From NCBI RefSeq assembly GCF_016861695.1, contig NZ_BOLP01000006.1, forward strand, positions 102,972-166,971: a stretch of DNA of 64,000 nucleotides. Direction: 5' to 3'. Below, one piece after another: positions 8,521 to 18,356 of the stretch. The stretch's first letter is position 1; every line of letters begins with the position of its first letter. The stretch is from Levilactobacillus andaensis (GTDB lineage Bacteria; Bacillota; Bacilli; Lactobacillales; Lactobacillaceae). The notes below the pieces were generated by a model that had not been told where the DNA came from, searched no databases, and worked only from the letters and a program-made list of their open reading frames with translations. Both the position numbers and the translations under genes were made by a program.

Positions 8521-9873
8521 TTATTCAGTGACGTATGCCATCTGAGCGGTGACATATTTACCATTGCTTAACACGAAGTACCGTGACCCGGTCGACCGTT
8601 TCTTAATGCCAGTCACCGTAAGTGTCGTCCCCTTGGCTACCTTAGTTGTCCGGTTAGCCTTCTTAAAGGAACTGCTGGTGTATTCGTAGACCGGCTTTTT
8701 GGTCGTAATGACCCGGTTGGTCCCTAGTGATTCGTAGTAGGCATGGTCGGAATATTTCGTATTGGCTGACAGGTAGCCCAATTTCGTCTTGATTCGGTAA
8801 GACTTACCGCTGGGAGCCTTAACGACCTTTCCGGCGACCGTGTCACCAGCGACATAGTAGCTCCCCGTCTTCTTGCTCAGGCTCGAATTCGAGTAGACGT
8901 ACAACTTCTTTTTCAGGTTAAAGGAACCGTGTTGACCGACCCAGTAGCCGGTCGCATCCTCAGACAAGACCCACTTGTTCAGGCCATCCAGATAGAGCGC
9001 TTGTTGCGACTTCGATTGCGTCACCGCCTTGACCTGCGTCACCTTGTAAAATTTCTGCCGGTCAGCCGCTGCAATGGTATTGCCGTCCGCATCCTTCGCC
9101 GCACCCTTATGTAGATAGACGTGCTGACCCTTTTTATAACTACTATAAGCATAGGTGGTCGTGGTGTGGGTTAACGCCGTCGTCACGCCATCCGTCCACC
9201 ATGAAACGGGGTGAACCGACGTGACGGCCTTACTGTTGTCGGTGTATTCACCCAACGCCGCTAAGTAATTGTGATCCGTATACTGCCACAACGCATGGGC
9301 AATCGTTGGCGTATAGGAATAGTTGGCGATCCACTGCGCATCGAAGTTCTGACGCGCCGTATTGGCATAATTAGTCGCAAACGACTGGTAAGAGTAGAAG
9401 ACTAATTTCTTGTTGGTCAAGGCACTCATTTCATCGTACCAGGCCTTAACGGCGGCGTTGGTCGTCCCCGATGTCACGTCATTTTCCTCAAAATCTAGCA
9501 CGTAAAATTGTGCGCTCTTGTTCGACCGATTGTAAAAGTCCTTAGCCTCTTGCTTGGCACTGGCCGCGCTGGTGAACCGGGCGTAGTCGTATTCGCCAAA
9601 TGGAATCCCATACTTCACGTAAAGCGCGGTGTTGTTGGCCGCATACAGGTCTTGATAGGACGATCCGTACTGCCGCCGGTTGATCACAAAGGACACTTGG
9701 CTCTTCAGATTAGACACCTGACTAGCCGTTAACTTTCCCTGCCACTCAGAAATATCCGGAATGGCTAAGGTGCTTGCGTTGGCAGTGGTTTGACCGCCCC
9801 ACGCGATACCGACAAGGGCACTAGCGGCGACGGCTGCTTGCGCCAACCGCTTGGCCCATAGATGTGTTGACAT
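8521..9873 (-). CDS. GH25 lysozyme (muramidase) with C-terminal wall-binding repeats
   Basis: This 450-residue secreted protein has a signal peptide ending near TTANA. A glycoside hydrolase family 25 domain follows (about residues 35-225). It shows the typical start IPDISEWQG with the catalytic-type Asp, FGEYDYARF, and FYVLDFEEND with the DxE active-site pair. The C-terminal half carries three or four SH3-like/DUF5776-like modules with Y-K-G, LNKW and RYFVLSNGKYVT blocks, a common wall-binding arrangement. It should cut the glycan backbone of peptidoglycan for wall turnover or competition. The ATG at 9873 begins the signal peptide cleanly; a longer frame upstream lacks a good site. Confidence 0.92.
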   Translation of the reverse strand: MSTHLWAKRLAQAAVAASALVGIAWGGQTTANASTLAIPDISEWQGKLTASQVSNLKSQVSFVINRRQYGSSYQDLYAANNTALYVKYGIPFGEYDYARFTSAASAKQEAKDFYNRSNKSAQFYVLDFEENDVTSGTTNAAVKAWYDEMSALTNKKLVFYSYQSFATNYANTARQNFDAQWIANYSYTPTIAHALWQYTDHNYLAALGEYTDNSKAVTSVHPVSWWTDGVTTALTHTTTTYAYSSYKKGQHVYLHKGAAKDADGNTIAAADRQKFYKVTQVKAVTQSKSQQALYLDGLNKWVLSEDATGYWVGQHGSFNLKKKLYVYSNSSLSKKTGSYYVAGDTVAGKVVKAPSGKSYRIKTKLGYLSANTKYSDHAYYESLGTNRVITTKKPVYEYTSSSFKKANRTTKVAKGTTLTVTGIKKRSTGSRYFVLSNGKYVTAQMAYVTE

Positions 9874-10252
9874 GCTTGACACTTCCCTATTTAGATTTGG
9901 TGAGTTCGTTTGCATTCTGTAAGTCGTCTTGGAATCTTTCACCACCTCATCTCTCAACCACGTTCTACTTTAAGCCACTAAAATGTAGATTACGTGTCAA
10001 CGGGATTGCAGTTCAGTTACTGGCTTTTACAATTATATTTATTACAGAAACGCCGTTAAACCAACGATAGTCGTGACAATCCGTTTGGAAAATGGTTGGC
10101 AGTTTGAACCGACTAAGCTATAGTTTGCCAGCCATTGCCGCTGTTTTAAATTGGGAAAGGCCTGGCTATAATAATTTTTGTCCAGAATGTTCAGTTCTCA
10201 TAATCATTCAAATAGTTAAGTGACCAATCCATGAGCATTAGTTGCCATTTAT

Positions 10253-10288
10253 ACGAATATTTATATTTTGTTCCCGTTGATTGTTCGG
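10253..10288. promoter_or_regulatory. PurBox-like inverted pair upstream of purH
   Basis: ATTGTTCGG at 10280-10288 is the complement of CCGAACAAT, a close match to the PurR PurBox (CGAAC core). An inverted partner, ACGAATATT (one base off ACGAACATT), lies at 10253-10261 with an 18-base gap. The arrangement and spacing resemble PurR operators of Firmicutes. The second box overlaps the promoter spacer. Confidence 0.55.
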
Positions 10289-10305
10289 ACTAGAACACGT
10301 ATGAT
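10277..10305 (+). promoter_or_regulatory. Promoter of purH
   Basis: TTGATT at 10277-10282 and TATGAT at 10300-10305, with a 17-base spacer. The purH start lies about 33 bases beyond the expected transcription start, with TAGGAGG between. Confidence 0.65.
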
Positions 10306-10344
10306 AGACATATCTTAGAACGACTTAACTTAGGAGGTTCTCTC

Positions 10345-11874
10345 ATGCGCCGTGCATTGCTTAGCGTTTCTGATAAAACTGGTCTGGTTGAATTTGCCCA
10401 AAATCTGATTGCTCAAAACTTCGAAATTGTCTCCACTGGCGGGACCCAAGCCTTTTTAGCCGCTGCCGACGTCCCCGTCATTCCGATTGAAGACGTCACG
10501 CACTTTCCAGAAATGCTAGATGGCCGCGTCAAAACGTTAAATCCATTGGTTTTTGGCGGGATTCTTGCCAAACGAGGGAACCTCGTTCATCGTCAAACCT
10601 TGATCGAACACAATATCACACCCATCGACTTAGTCTGTGTCAACCTCTATCCCTTTGCGCAAACGATTCAAGAGCCTAACGTCACCCTCGCTGCGGCCGT
10701 TGAGCAGATCGATATCGGCGGGCCCTCCTTGATTCGGGCGGCTGCGAAAAACTACGATGATGTGCTCGTGGTCTGTGATCCCGATGACTACGACCAGGTC
10801 AGTCATGCCCTAGCCGACCATACCGACGACACCCGTCTGCGGAAGCATTTAGCCGCCAAGGTCTTTCATCATACGGCCCACTACGATGCCGTCATCGCCA
10901 ACTACCTGACCGATGATGCCAAGCCGGAAACGTTAACGTTGACCTACAAACGGAAGCAATCCCTGCGCTACGGCGAGAATCCGCAACAAACCGCGACCTT
11001 CTACCAGGACTGCCAGCCAGCCCCCTTCTCAATTGCGGCGGCTAAACAACTCCATGGCAAGCCGCTTTCCTTTAACAACATCAAAGATGCCGATGCCGCG
11101 CTGGGGCTAATTCGCGAATTTGACGACCCAACCGTGGTGGCCTTAAAGCACATGAATCCCTGCGGTATCGGTTCAGCAACCACACTTGAAGCTGCTTGGG
11201 ACAAATGTTACGCGGCCGATTCCATGTCCATCTTCGGTGGCATTATTGTCCTCAACCGCCGTGTCGACCTGGCAACCGCAACCAAGATGCACCAACTCTT
11301 CCTGGAGATTATTATTGCCCCCGCTTTCGATGACGATGCCTACGCGGTACTCGCCAAGAAGAAAAACTTGCGCCTCCTAACGGTCGATTTCTCCAACGCA
11401 AAGGCACCAGAAGACGACGAATTGATCAGTGTCCGGGGCGGCCTACTTCGTCAAGAACGCGACAACATCGCCGATGACCCAGAAGAATTTCAGGTGGTGA
11501 CGACCGCCCAACCAACCGCCGAACAACTATCGGCCATTACCTTTGGCCTCAAGGCGATTAAGTTCATCAAGAGTAATGCCATCGTCATCAACACACCGGA
11601 CCAAACGCTAGGCGTTGGCCCCGGTCAAATGAACCGGATCGACGCCGTTAAGATTGCCGTCGGTAAGGCCGAGGTCAAAGACCACTACGACCAAGGCGTT
11701 TTAGTTTCCGATGCCTTCTTCCCAATGGACGACTGTGTCGAATTTGCTGCCAAACATGGCATCAAGGTGATCGCCGAACCCGGCGGTAGTATCCGCGACA
11801 AAGATTCCATCGCCATGGCCGAAAAGTATGGCGTGGCCCTGGTCTTCACCGGCAATCGTCATTTCCGCCACTAA
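10345..11874 (+). CDS. purH: Bifunctional AICAR transformylase/IMP cyclohydrolase
   Basis: This 509-residue full-length enzyme catalyses the last two steps of IMP synthesis. The N-terminal MGS-like cyclohydrolase domain (about 1-190) begins [17 protein letters not shown] and has the STGGT block. The C-terminal transformylase domain shows [12 protein letters not shown] and the catalytic Lys-His of [10 protein letters not shown], and ends with [12 protein letters not shown], the normal family C-terminus. TAGGAGG precedes the ATG. It stands alone between the lysozyme gene and an SDR gene, without the rest of a pur operon. It has its own promoter, a PurBox-like pair and a terminator. It may complete a pathway encoded elsewhere, or recycle AICAR released by histidine synthesis. 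Confidence 0.97.
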   Translation: MRRALLSVSDKTGLVEFAQNLIAQNFEIVSTGGTQAFLAAADVPVIPIEDVTHFPEMLDGRVKTLNPLVFGGILAKRGNLVHRQTLIEHNITPIDLVCVNLYPFAQTIQEPNVTLAAAVEQIDIGGPSLIRAAAKNYDDVLVVCDPDDYDQVSHALADHTDDTRLRKHLAAKVFHHTAHYDAVIANYLTDDAKPETLTLTYKRKQSLRYGENPQQTATFYQDCQPAPFSIAAAKQLHGKPLSFNNIKDADAALGLIREFDDPTVVALKHMNPCGIGSATTLEAAWDKCYAADSMSIFGGIIVLNRRVDLATATKMHQLFLEIIIAPAFDDDAYAVLAKKKNLRLLTVDFSNAKAPEDDELISVRGGLLRQERDNIADDPEEFQVVTTAQPTAEQLSAITFGLKAIKFIKSNAIVINTPDQTLGVGPGQMNRIDAVKIAVGKAEVKDHYDQGVLVSDAFFPMDDCVEFAAKHGIKVIAEPGGSIRDKDSIAMAEKYGVALVFTGNRHFRH

Positions 11875-11887
11875 ACCGACACCACGC

Positions 11888-11929
11888 AAAGGGGCCGTCG
11901 CAGAAGAAATTCCGCGACGGCCCCTTTTT
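11888..11929 (+). terminator. Terminator of purH
   Basis: A strong stem of 13 or more base pairs (GGGGCCGTCGC/GCGACGGCCCC) followed by TTTTT. It is shared with the convergent SDR gene. Confidence 0.88.
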
Positions 11930-11948
11930 CTAAATAAACGATCCTCAC

Positions 11949-12683
11949 CTATTGTGCCGAAATACCACCATCCACGACAAATTCAGACCCCGTTGAGTAG
12001 CTAGAATCATCCGAAGCCAGATATAAGACCAGCTTGGAAACTTCCTCTGGCTTGGCAATCCGGCGTAGCGGAATGGTCTTGGCAAATTGCTTAACGGCCG
12101 CTTCCGTTCCTGGTTGTGAGATCATTGGCGTTTCGATGACCCCTGGATGGACTGAGTTCACACGAACCCCGGCCGGTGCTAATTCTAGCGAGGCCGCCTT
12201 AGTCATCCCCCGCACGGCAAACTTGGTGTCGGTGTACCCCACGGCACCCCCGACCAACCCATTTAGCGAAGAAATGTTCACGATGGACCCAAATCCTTGA
12301 GCCGTCATCGGTTTCGCTACCGTCTTAACGCCTAGGAATGTCCCCAATTGGTTGATCTTAAAAATCTTCACGTAGTCGTCTGCACTGGTGTCCTGCAGGC
12401 CCTTGGCAAAGGTAATGCCAGCATTGTTGACCAAAATATCCACCTTGCCAAAAGCGGCAATTGTTTGGTCCAAAACCTTTTGCCAGTCGCTTTCACTGGC
12501 AACGTCGTGCTTGATAAATAACGCGTTGTCACCCAGATCAGCAGCCAATTGTTGGCCCTCATCTTCCTTGATATCAGTGATGACCACCTTGGCACCCTCA
12601 CTAACGAATAACCGGGCATGAGCAGCCCCCATTCCTTGTGCGGCACCCGTGATAATTGCAACTTTACCATCCAATTTTCCCAT
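11949..12683 (-). CDS. SDR-family oxidoreductase
   Basis: This 244-residue classical short-chain dehydrogenase has cofactor motif TGAAQGMG (13-19 region), Asp37 after the second strand (favouring NAD(H) over NADP(H)), NNAG (86-89), catalytic Ser138/139, Tyr150 and Lys154, and the C-terminal SEFVVDGG. It resembles lactobacillar alcohol/hydroxysteroid-type dehydrogenases and 3-oxoacyl reductase-like enzymes. The substrate cannot be assigned. It is convergent with purH and divergent from the glycosyltransferase gene. A TTAGCA...TGCTAA dyad at 12785-12806 lies upstream and may be an operator. Confidence 0.9.
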   Translation of the reverse strand: MGKLDGKVAIITGAAQGMGAAHARLFVSEGAKVVITDIKEDEGQQLAADLGDNALFIKHDVASESDWQKVLDQTIAAFGKVDILVNNAGITFAKGLQDTSADDYVKIFKINQLGTFLGVKTVAKPMTAQGFGSIVNISSLNGLVGGAVGYTDTKFAVRGMTKAASLELAPAGVRVNSVHPGVIETPMISQPGTEAAVKQFAKTIPLRRIAKPEEVSKLVLYLASDDSSYSTGSEFVVDGGISAQ

Positions 12684-12784
12684 TAGAAAAACCTCCGTTA
12701 AATTGGCTAAAGGACATACAGCCTTAACTAGTTTGTGTTAAGCAGTATATCTGAATCCGCTTTCATTTACACTTAATTTGCCTA

Positions 12785-12806
12785 TTAGCATAGTTAATCC
12801 TGCTAA
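12785..12806. promoter_or_regulatory. Dyad in the divergent SDR/glycosyltransferase spacer
   Basis: TTAGCA and TGCTAA are separated by 10 bases in the 308-base spacer between the SDR gene and the GT2 gene. It is a possible binding site; no regulator is assigned. Confidence 0.3.
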
Positions 12807-12991
12807 AGAATCCGTAAACTTTGAGAGTTCTGGCTACTTTTTGCGTTTCAGGTGGCTTATCATTTAGGCTAAAATACAGCCTTTTCATGGGGCAAAGGAC
12901 TGTACCACTAACTAATGGGCTAATGCCATCATCATCGTGATATCAATCCATCAATCATCGCTCATCTATTTTTCTTTGGGGAGGAACAAAG

Positions 12992-14005
12992 ATGCTGCCA
13001 ACAAATCTACCGAGTCTAACCATTGTGTCCCCGTGCTACAACGAGGAACCCATGTTGCCAACCAGCGCACCCGTTTTACAAAATATTTTGGAAAGGTTGA
13101 TTCTCAGCCACCAAGTCGCCGATGACAGTAAAATTCTCTTCGTCGATGACGGTAGCCAAGACCAAACCTGGAAGCTCATTTGTGAGCTCCAACAGCACAA
13201 TCCAATTTTTACTGGCCTCCGCTTCAGTCGTAACTACGGTCAGGAGGCCGCGTTAATGGCGGGCATGCAAACGGCCCACCGGCATTCTGATCTCATCATT
13301 ACCATCGATGCTGATCTTCAGGACGACCCCTCGTTGATTTCCGCCATGGTCACTCAGGCCCAGCGCGGAAACGACATCGTTTATGGCGTTCGTAATGACC
13401 GCTCAAGCGACTCTTGGTTTAAGCGCACCACGGCTAACGGATTTTATTGGACCATGCGTAAGCTGGGCGTCAACTTAGTACCGAACCACTCCGACTTCCG
13501 TCTGCTGACCAAGCGTGTTGTGACGGCGCTGATGCAATGCCACGAGGACAAGCCCTTTCTCCGGGGGATTATCCCCCAACTCGGCTTTCCAGCCACTAAA
13601 CTCTACTATAAACGGCAGCCACGTCGGGCCGGCGTTTCCAAGTACCCGCTACGTAAAATGATTCGCTTTGCCTTAGATGGCATTCTTTCCTTTTCCATTG
13701 CGCCCATTCGTGCCGTCCTTTACGCTGGCACAACTATCTGTGGTGGGGCCCTTCTCATGCTGATTTGGATCATGGTCCAGCATTTACGCGGCGCTGTGAT
13801 CACGGGCTGGAGCTCCATCATGGCCTCACTATGGTTCCTAGGCGGCTTTCAACTCATCGCCATCAGCATTATCGGCGAATACGTTGGCCGCACCTTCACC
13901 GAGGTCAAACACCGGCCACGCTACATCGTCCAAACGGACACCTATTCCACCGCTTTTCAATCTCAATCCATCGCTTTGACCATTCACCAACATACCCTGT
14001 CCTAA
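12992..14005 (+). CDS. GT2 polyprenyl-phosphate glycosyltransferase (DPM1/CsbB/GtrB type)
   Basis: This 337-residue membrane glycosyltransferase has an N-terminal GT-A domain with SPCYNEE (13-19), VDDGS (51-55), the metal-binding IDADLQDDP (105-113) and FSRNYGQEAALMAG. Two C-terminal membrane segments (about 235-262 and 270-297) complete the GtrB/CsbB layout. Such enzymes attach a sugar from a nucleotide donor to undecaprenyl phosphate on the inner membrane face. GGGGAGG lies 8 bases before the ATG. The next gene, 13 bases on, encodes a large GT-C-like membrane protein that could use the lipid-linked sugar on the outer face. Together they form a likely teichoic acid or surface glycosylation module. 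Confidence 0.92.
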   Translation: MLPTNLPSLTIVSPCYNEEPMLPTSAPVLQNILERLILSHQVADDSKILFVDDGSQDQTWKLICELQQHNPIFTGLRFSRNYGQEAALMAGMQTAHRHSDLIITIDADLQDDPSLISAMVTQAQRGNDIVYGVRNDRSSDSWFKRTTANGFYWTMRKLGVNLVPNHSDFRLLTKRVVTALMQCHEDKPFLRGIIPQLGFPATKLYYKRQPRRAGVSKYPLRKMIRFALDGILSFSIAPIRAVLYAGTTICGGALLMLIWIMVQHLRGAVITGWSSIMASLWFLGGFQLIAISIIGEYVGRTFTEVKHRPRYIVQTDTYSTAFQSQSIALTIHQHTLS

Positions 14006-14018
14006 GGAGGTTCCCGCC

Positions 14019-16091
14019 ATGGCTAATCGTCAGCACATCAACGCCCTATTATGCGGCTTAATTTGTCTTGCTCTGCTTTTTGCTGGCGGACTGGCGCTCT
14101 TTATGCCGGTGACCTTTCGTATCGACCACAACTGGCTGAGTCCCTTGGCTATTGCTCTTGGCGCTGGCATCTACCTTGGTGTTCTGGGGTTGACCTTCCG
14201 TGCCCTCCACCGAATTTCTCAGCGTCAGAGTCGCTGGGTCGCCGCGGGACTGTGGCTCGTACTTTTCGCCGTCCAATCCTGGGTCGCCGTCTCTTGGATT
14301 GCCGCTCCCCGTGCCGACCTGTACTTTGTCCACCAACAAGCGCTCAATCTGCTTCGTGGCAGTACAAGCTGGCCAGCCTATTTTCAAACGTACGCGAACA
14401 ACGTGACGTTTACGGTCTTCCTCAGTGGCCTACTGCGCCTGGATCATCTGATGACCGGAAGTTACTCCGGCGTCTGGCTAAATCTAGTTCAGTTCGTCTG
14501 GCTGGACTGCGGCTTTCTGGCGGTCTGGCTAGCCTTAAAGCGTCGTAACCCGGCACGGGCCAACCTTTGGATCTGCATGCTGCTCACGACCGTACCGCTA
14601 TACGCCTACGCGCTGAACACCTATAGCGATACGTTTGTGCTCCCACTCCTTCTATTGGCGGTGGTGGCCTTCACCCAGCTCAAACGGAGCCATCATTGGC
14701 CAGCAACGACTGGCTGGGCGCTACTTCTCAGCCTCTCTTTGACTGGTGCTGTTCTACTCAAGGCCAACGACATCGTCCTAGTCATCGCAGTTCTTCTGTT
14801 ATTATGGCTGATTCCCTTGGCTCATCCCCATCACTGGCTGGTCCGCCTAGGGACGACCGTCCTCATGGCGGGCATTCTCCTTGCTGGTGTCAGCGGTAAT
14901 CACGTGCTCCAACGTGCTAATGGGTATCAAGCCGCTCCTAACAGCGCCCTGCCCGCCACCAGTTGGATCGCCATGAGTTGGAATCCAGCCCGCCACGGGG
15001 AATATGACCGCTTTGATGCCACGAAGATCATTCATCAACCCACTGAGATGGCGAAAAAGCAGGCCGCACAACAGCTCCTCGATGACCGCTTGACTGCCCT
15101 CGGCCCCGCCGGCATCATTGTCCATCTCTTCCGCAAATCTCAACTCCTCCTGGCCACCGGGACCTTTGACGCCTTTCAGGTCAATTCGGCCTTTGAACGT
15201 GCCCCGGGGTGGTATCACCGCCACCGCAGCACCGTTGACTGGTTGTTCGCCAACTGGTGTCAGGTCGCTTACTTAGCCCTTATCTTGGTCAATCTCGGCT
15301 GGGGCGTTCAACAGCTCCGCCGGCGACATCTCTCATCGGCCTACCTATTAGGTGGTTTATTTATGTTGGGACTCATGACCTTTCACATCGTCTTCTGGGA
15401 AACGGAAGAGCGCTATGCACTGCCACTCCTATTTCTCCTGATTGCGGGTTGTGCCGCGGGTTATCGGCAACCCATCAATCTTTTACGCTGGTCACGACAA
15501 CCACTGACTTGGCTCCCACTTGCCATGGCCGGCGTCTTCACCCTGTTACTAGGCGTTATTGCCTGGCAAAATAGCCCCCTGACGACTCAGAATTGGGCGC
15601 AACCGATCAACGTCATCAGCCAAAATGAGGGCCGCTACTACCAGAACCATAAGCTCACGCTGAAACCGCGGCAACACCTGACCCAGCCGCTAAGTGCACC
15701 CCTATCCTTTAATTTGCTCTATATCGACCGTGGCGAGCAAATCACTGGCCAGTTAACACTTAAGAACGCCGCCGGCAAAACCGTCTGGCAGTCCAGCAAA
15801 AAAAGCGCCATCCTCAACCAACGTCTTCCAATGCAACCGGCTGGTAACTACTACTTGACGATTCAAAACCGTAGCCAAAAAAAACTGAAACTAGTCACAG
15901 CTCCAGCTAACTTTAAGCTATTACCGCAGGCTTTAACGGATCATCCCCATCAATACCTGCGGCTCACCGTCCAACAATACCGAGTCGGTCCTATTCTCAC
16001 GCGGAACAAGTTCTGGCTGCTATTCGCCACGATTTGGTTAGGTGGCCTGCTCATCATCGACCGTTTTTACTGGTATCGCCGACAAATTTGA
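14019..16091 (+). CDS. Large GT-C-type membrane glycosyltransferase
   Basis: A 690-residue protein with about 12-13 membrane segments between residues 10 and 510. An outer beta-rich domain follows (about 520-660) and then a last membrane segment. The first outer loop carries an acidic AAPRADLYFVHQQALNL stretch where GT-C enzymes keep catalytic acids. A later outer loop holds AFERAPGWYHRH and WETEERYALPLLF, the ExE/R-type block seen in PMT/ArnT-like enzymes. AAGGAGG precedes the ATG. It probably takes sugar from the polyprenyl phosphate carrier made by the upstream GT2 enzyme and transfers it to a wall or lipoteichoic acid acceptor. A GtcA-type flippase is not encoded nearby. The exact GT family could not be fixed by eye. 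Confidence 0.8.
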   Translation: MANRQHINALLCGLICLALLFAGGLALFMPVTFRIDHNWLSPLAIALGAGIYLGVLGLTFRALHRISQRQSRWVAAGLWLVLFAVQSWVAVSWIAAPRADLYFVHQQALNLLRGSTSWPAYFQTYANNVTFTVFLSGLLRLDHLMTGSYSGVWLNLVQFVWLDCGFLAVWLALKRRNPARANLWICMLLTTVPLYAYALNTYSDTFVLPLLLLAVVAFTQLKRSHHWPATTGWALLLSLSLTGAVLLKANDIVLVIAVLLLLWLIPLAHPHHWLVRLGTTVLMAGILLAGVSGNHVLQRANGYQAAPNSALPATSWIAMSWNPARHGEYDRFDATKIIHQPTEMAKKQAAQQLLDDRLTALGPAGIIVHLFRKSQLLLATGTFDAFQVNSAFERAPGWYHRHRSTVDWLFANWCQVAYLALILVNLGWGVQQLRRRHLSSAYLLGGLFMLGLMTFHIVFWETEERYALPLLFLLIAGCAAGYRQPINLLRWSRQPLTWLPLAMAGVFTLLLGVIAWQNSPLTTQNWAQPINVISQNEGRYYQNHKLTLKPRQHLTQPLSAPLSFNLLYIDRGEQITGQLTLKNAAGKTVWQSSKKSAILNQRLPMQPAGNYYLTIQNRSQKKLKLVTAPANFKLLPQALTDHPHQYLRLTVQQYRVGPILTRNKFWLLFATIWLGGLLIIDRFYWYRRQI

Positions 16092-16295
16092 ACAAATGAC
16101 TTGCCTTAAGCCCACTCGAAGGTACTAAAATGTTTATTGTAGACTAATTAATGATGCGATTAGCTGAATTACATCGTTAACCTTCTCACCTAAAAGCCTG
16201 TTTGAACATCGGCGCAGATTTTCCTATCTCCGGCCGTTCTCAAGCAGTGCCCACATTCTAGCCACTTGATCGGACAAAAGGAGTCGAATTAAATC

Positions 16296-17156
16296 TTGAG
16301 CATTGAAATCAATCAACAAACTTTAACCGGAGAACGGGCCCTCTTTCAGGCCCACGACCTCCATATTACGAACAGCACCTTCGTCGACGGCGAATCCCCG
16401 CTGAAACACGCGAAGGATATTGCCATTGACCACACCATTTTCAAATGGAAATACCCGTTGTGGTACACGCACCACGCGCAACTGAATCACACCACTTGGC
16501 AACCAGACGCCCATGCTGGCATTTGGTACACCGACGACCTGACCATGGCCAACTCCCTAGTGCGGGCCACCAAGACGTTCCGGCATGCCAGCAACATTCG
16601 CCTCGACAACGTGACCTTTTCCGATGCCGGCGAGACCCTCTGGTGGTGTAACGACGTTGAACTCAACAACGTCACGGCGACCGGCGATTATTTTGGCATG
16701 AACAACGAAAATGTCGTTGCCCATAACCTAAAGGTGACCGGAAACTACGCCTTTGATGGCAGTAAGAATGTCGAAGTCCATGATTCTACGTTTATCACGC
16801 ACGATGCCTTCTGGAATTGCGACAACGTCACCATCTATGACTCGACCATTATCGGCGAATACCTCGCTTGGAACTCCAAGAACATTACCTTCGTCAACTG
16901 TTGGCTCGAAAGTGACCAGGGATTATGTTACGTCGACCATCTGACCATGAAGAATTGTTCGCTGATCAACACCGACCTCGCCTTTGAATACTGCAGCGAC
17001 ATCGATGCCACCATCAATACCGAGATTGACAGTGTCAAAAACCCTATTAATGGTAAGATCACCGCCCCTGCCATCGGCAAAGTGATCTTTGACGACGACC
17101 AGATCGACCCAGCGAACACGACCATTAAGTTGACCAAGGAGGCCCTCAAGCGATGA
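16296..17156 (+). CDS. DUF3737 family right-handed beta-helix protein
   Basis: This 286-residue soluble protein is built from about ten short repeats with N-stacking (VELNNVTAT, VVAHNLKVTG, VEVHDSTFIT, VTIYDSTIIG, ITFVNCWLES), the look of a pectin-lyase-like beta-helix. It matches the DUF3737 family in length and in the opening QTLTGERALF block. No signal peptide is present, so it is cytoplasmic. The start is TTG at 16296 with AAAGGAG upstream at slightly long spacing. It overlaps the next gene by 4 bases (ATGA), implying translational coupling to the PatB-type aminotransferase. The function of DUF3737 proteins is not established; carbohydrate binding is inference from the fold. Confidence 0.85.
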   Translation: MSIEINQQTLTGERALFQAHDLHITNSTFVDGESPLKHAKDIAIDHTIFKWKYPLWYTHHAQLNHTTWQPDAHAGIWYTDDLTMANSLVRATKTFRHASNIRLDNVTFSDAGETLWWCNDVELNNVTATGDYFGMNNENVVAHNLKVTGNYAFDGSKNVEVHDSTFITHDAFWNCDNVTIYDSTIIGEYLAWNSKNITFVNCWLESDQGLCYVDHLTMKNCSLINTDLAFEYCSDIDATINTEIDSVKNPINGKITAPAIGKVIFDDDQIDPANTTIKLTKEALKR

Positions 17157-18322
17157 GTTATAACTTTTCTGAAATGATCGACCGGCGGCACACCAATTCC
17201 GTCAAATGGGATGTCAAGGATAACGAGCTTCCCATGTGGGTCGCTGACATGGACTTCCGGACCGCCCCGGGAATCGTTGACGCTATCAAACGCAAGGCTG
17301 ACACTGGCATTTTTGGTTACGAGGAAGTCCCCCAAGACTACTTTGAGGCCGTTCAGCACTGGTACGCGACCGAACACGATTGGGCTCCCAACACGGACTG
17401 GATGCGTTTTGTCACGGGCGTTGTACCCGCGATCTCCTCGGCCGTTCGCCGCGTCAGTCACGTGGGCGATAACGTCTTGGTCCAAGCACCGGTCTACAAT
17501 ATTTTCTATAATTCCATCGTGAACAACGGTCGTCACGTGCTGTCGAGCGACCTTGTTTATCAAGATGGCAACTACACGGTCGACTGGGATGACCTCGCCA
17601 CAAAAATGGCGGCCCCGCTAACGACCATGATGATCTTCTGCAACCCTCACAATCCCATCGGCCATGTTTGGCAACCGGATGAGCTTCGCCGCATCGCCGA
17701 CCTCGCTGCTGCCAACCACGTTACGGTCTTTAGCGATGAAATTCACGGGGACATCACCGATACCGGGCACGGCTACACGCCATTTGCCTCTGTCAGTGAC
17801 ACGGCCGCACAGAATAGCATCACAGCGGTCTCACCCAGCAAGACCTTCAACGTGGCAGCCCTGCACGCGGCGACCATCATCATCCCTAACGAAAACCTCA
17901 GAAACGTGGTCGACCGTGGGATCAACACCGACGAGCTCGCCGAACCCAACGCCTTTGCCATCGACGGGAGTATTGCCGCCTACACGACTGGCAGTGACTG
18001 GGTCCACGACCTCAACGCGACCATCACGGCGAACAAACAAACATTGACGGCATTCATCGCTAAGAATTTGCCGGTCCTACATGTCATCGAGGGTCACGCC
18101 ACCTACCTAGTCTGGATAGATTGTCACAAACTAACGACCGATACCAAGACGCTCTGCGACGCTATTCGCCAAAACACGGGTCTCTTCATCTCGGCCGGCG
18201 AAGTCTACGGCGGTGACGGGCATGACTTTGTCCGTATCAACGTGGCCTGCCCCGCAGAACGACTACAAGATGGTCTGAATCGCCTAGCCGCTGGTATTAA
18301 CCAGTTTGCGGAAAACAAATAA
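17153..18322 (+). CDS. patB: PatB/MalY-type PLP-dependent C-S lyase/aminotransferase
   Basis: This 389-residue fold-type I PLP enzyme of the MalY/PatB subgroup opens with the typical RRHTNSVKWD and PMWVADMDF. It then shows NPHNPIGHVW, the cofactor-binding Asp195 in SDEIHGD, and the Schiff-base Lys230 in SPSKTFNVA. Family members cleave cystathionine or cysteine S-conjugates, releasing thiol or H2S, pyruvate and ammonia; some also act as aminotransferases. The gene starts inside the stop of the DUF3737 gene, so the two are co-translated. A terminator follows at 18357. Substrate preference cannot be read from sequence. Confidence 0.92.
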   Translation: MSYNFSEMIDRRHTNSVKWDVKDNELPMWVADMDFRTAPGIVDAIKRKADTGIFGYEEVPQDYFEAVQHWYATEHDWAPNTDWMRFVTGVVPAISSAVRRVSHVGDNVLVQAPVYNIFYNSIVNNGRHVLSSDLVYQDGNYTVDWDDLATKMAAPLTTMMIFCNPHNPIGHVWQPDELRRIADLAAANHVTVFSDEIHGDITDTGHGYTPFASVSDTAAQNSITAVSPSKTFNVAALHAATIIIPNENLRNVVDRGINTDELAEPNAFAIDGSIAAYTTGSDWVHDLNATITANKQTLTAFIAKNLPVLHVIEGHATYLVWIDCHKLTTDTKTLCDAIRQNTGLFISAGEVYGGDGHDFVRINVACPAERLQDGLNRLAAGINQFAENK

Positions 18323-18356
18323 CGTTTTGCATCATTAAACTGAATTCGCTTCACCC

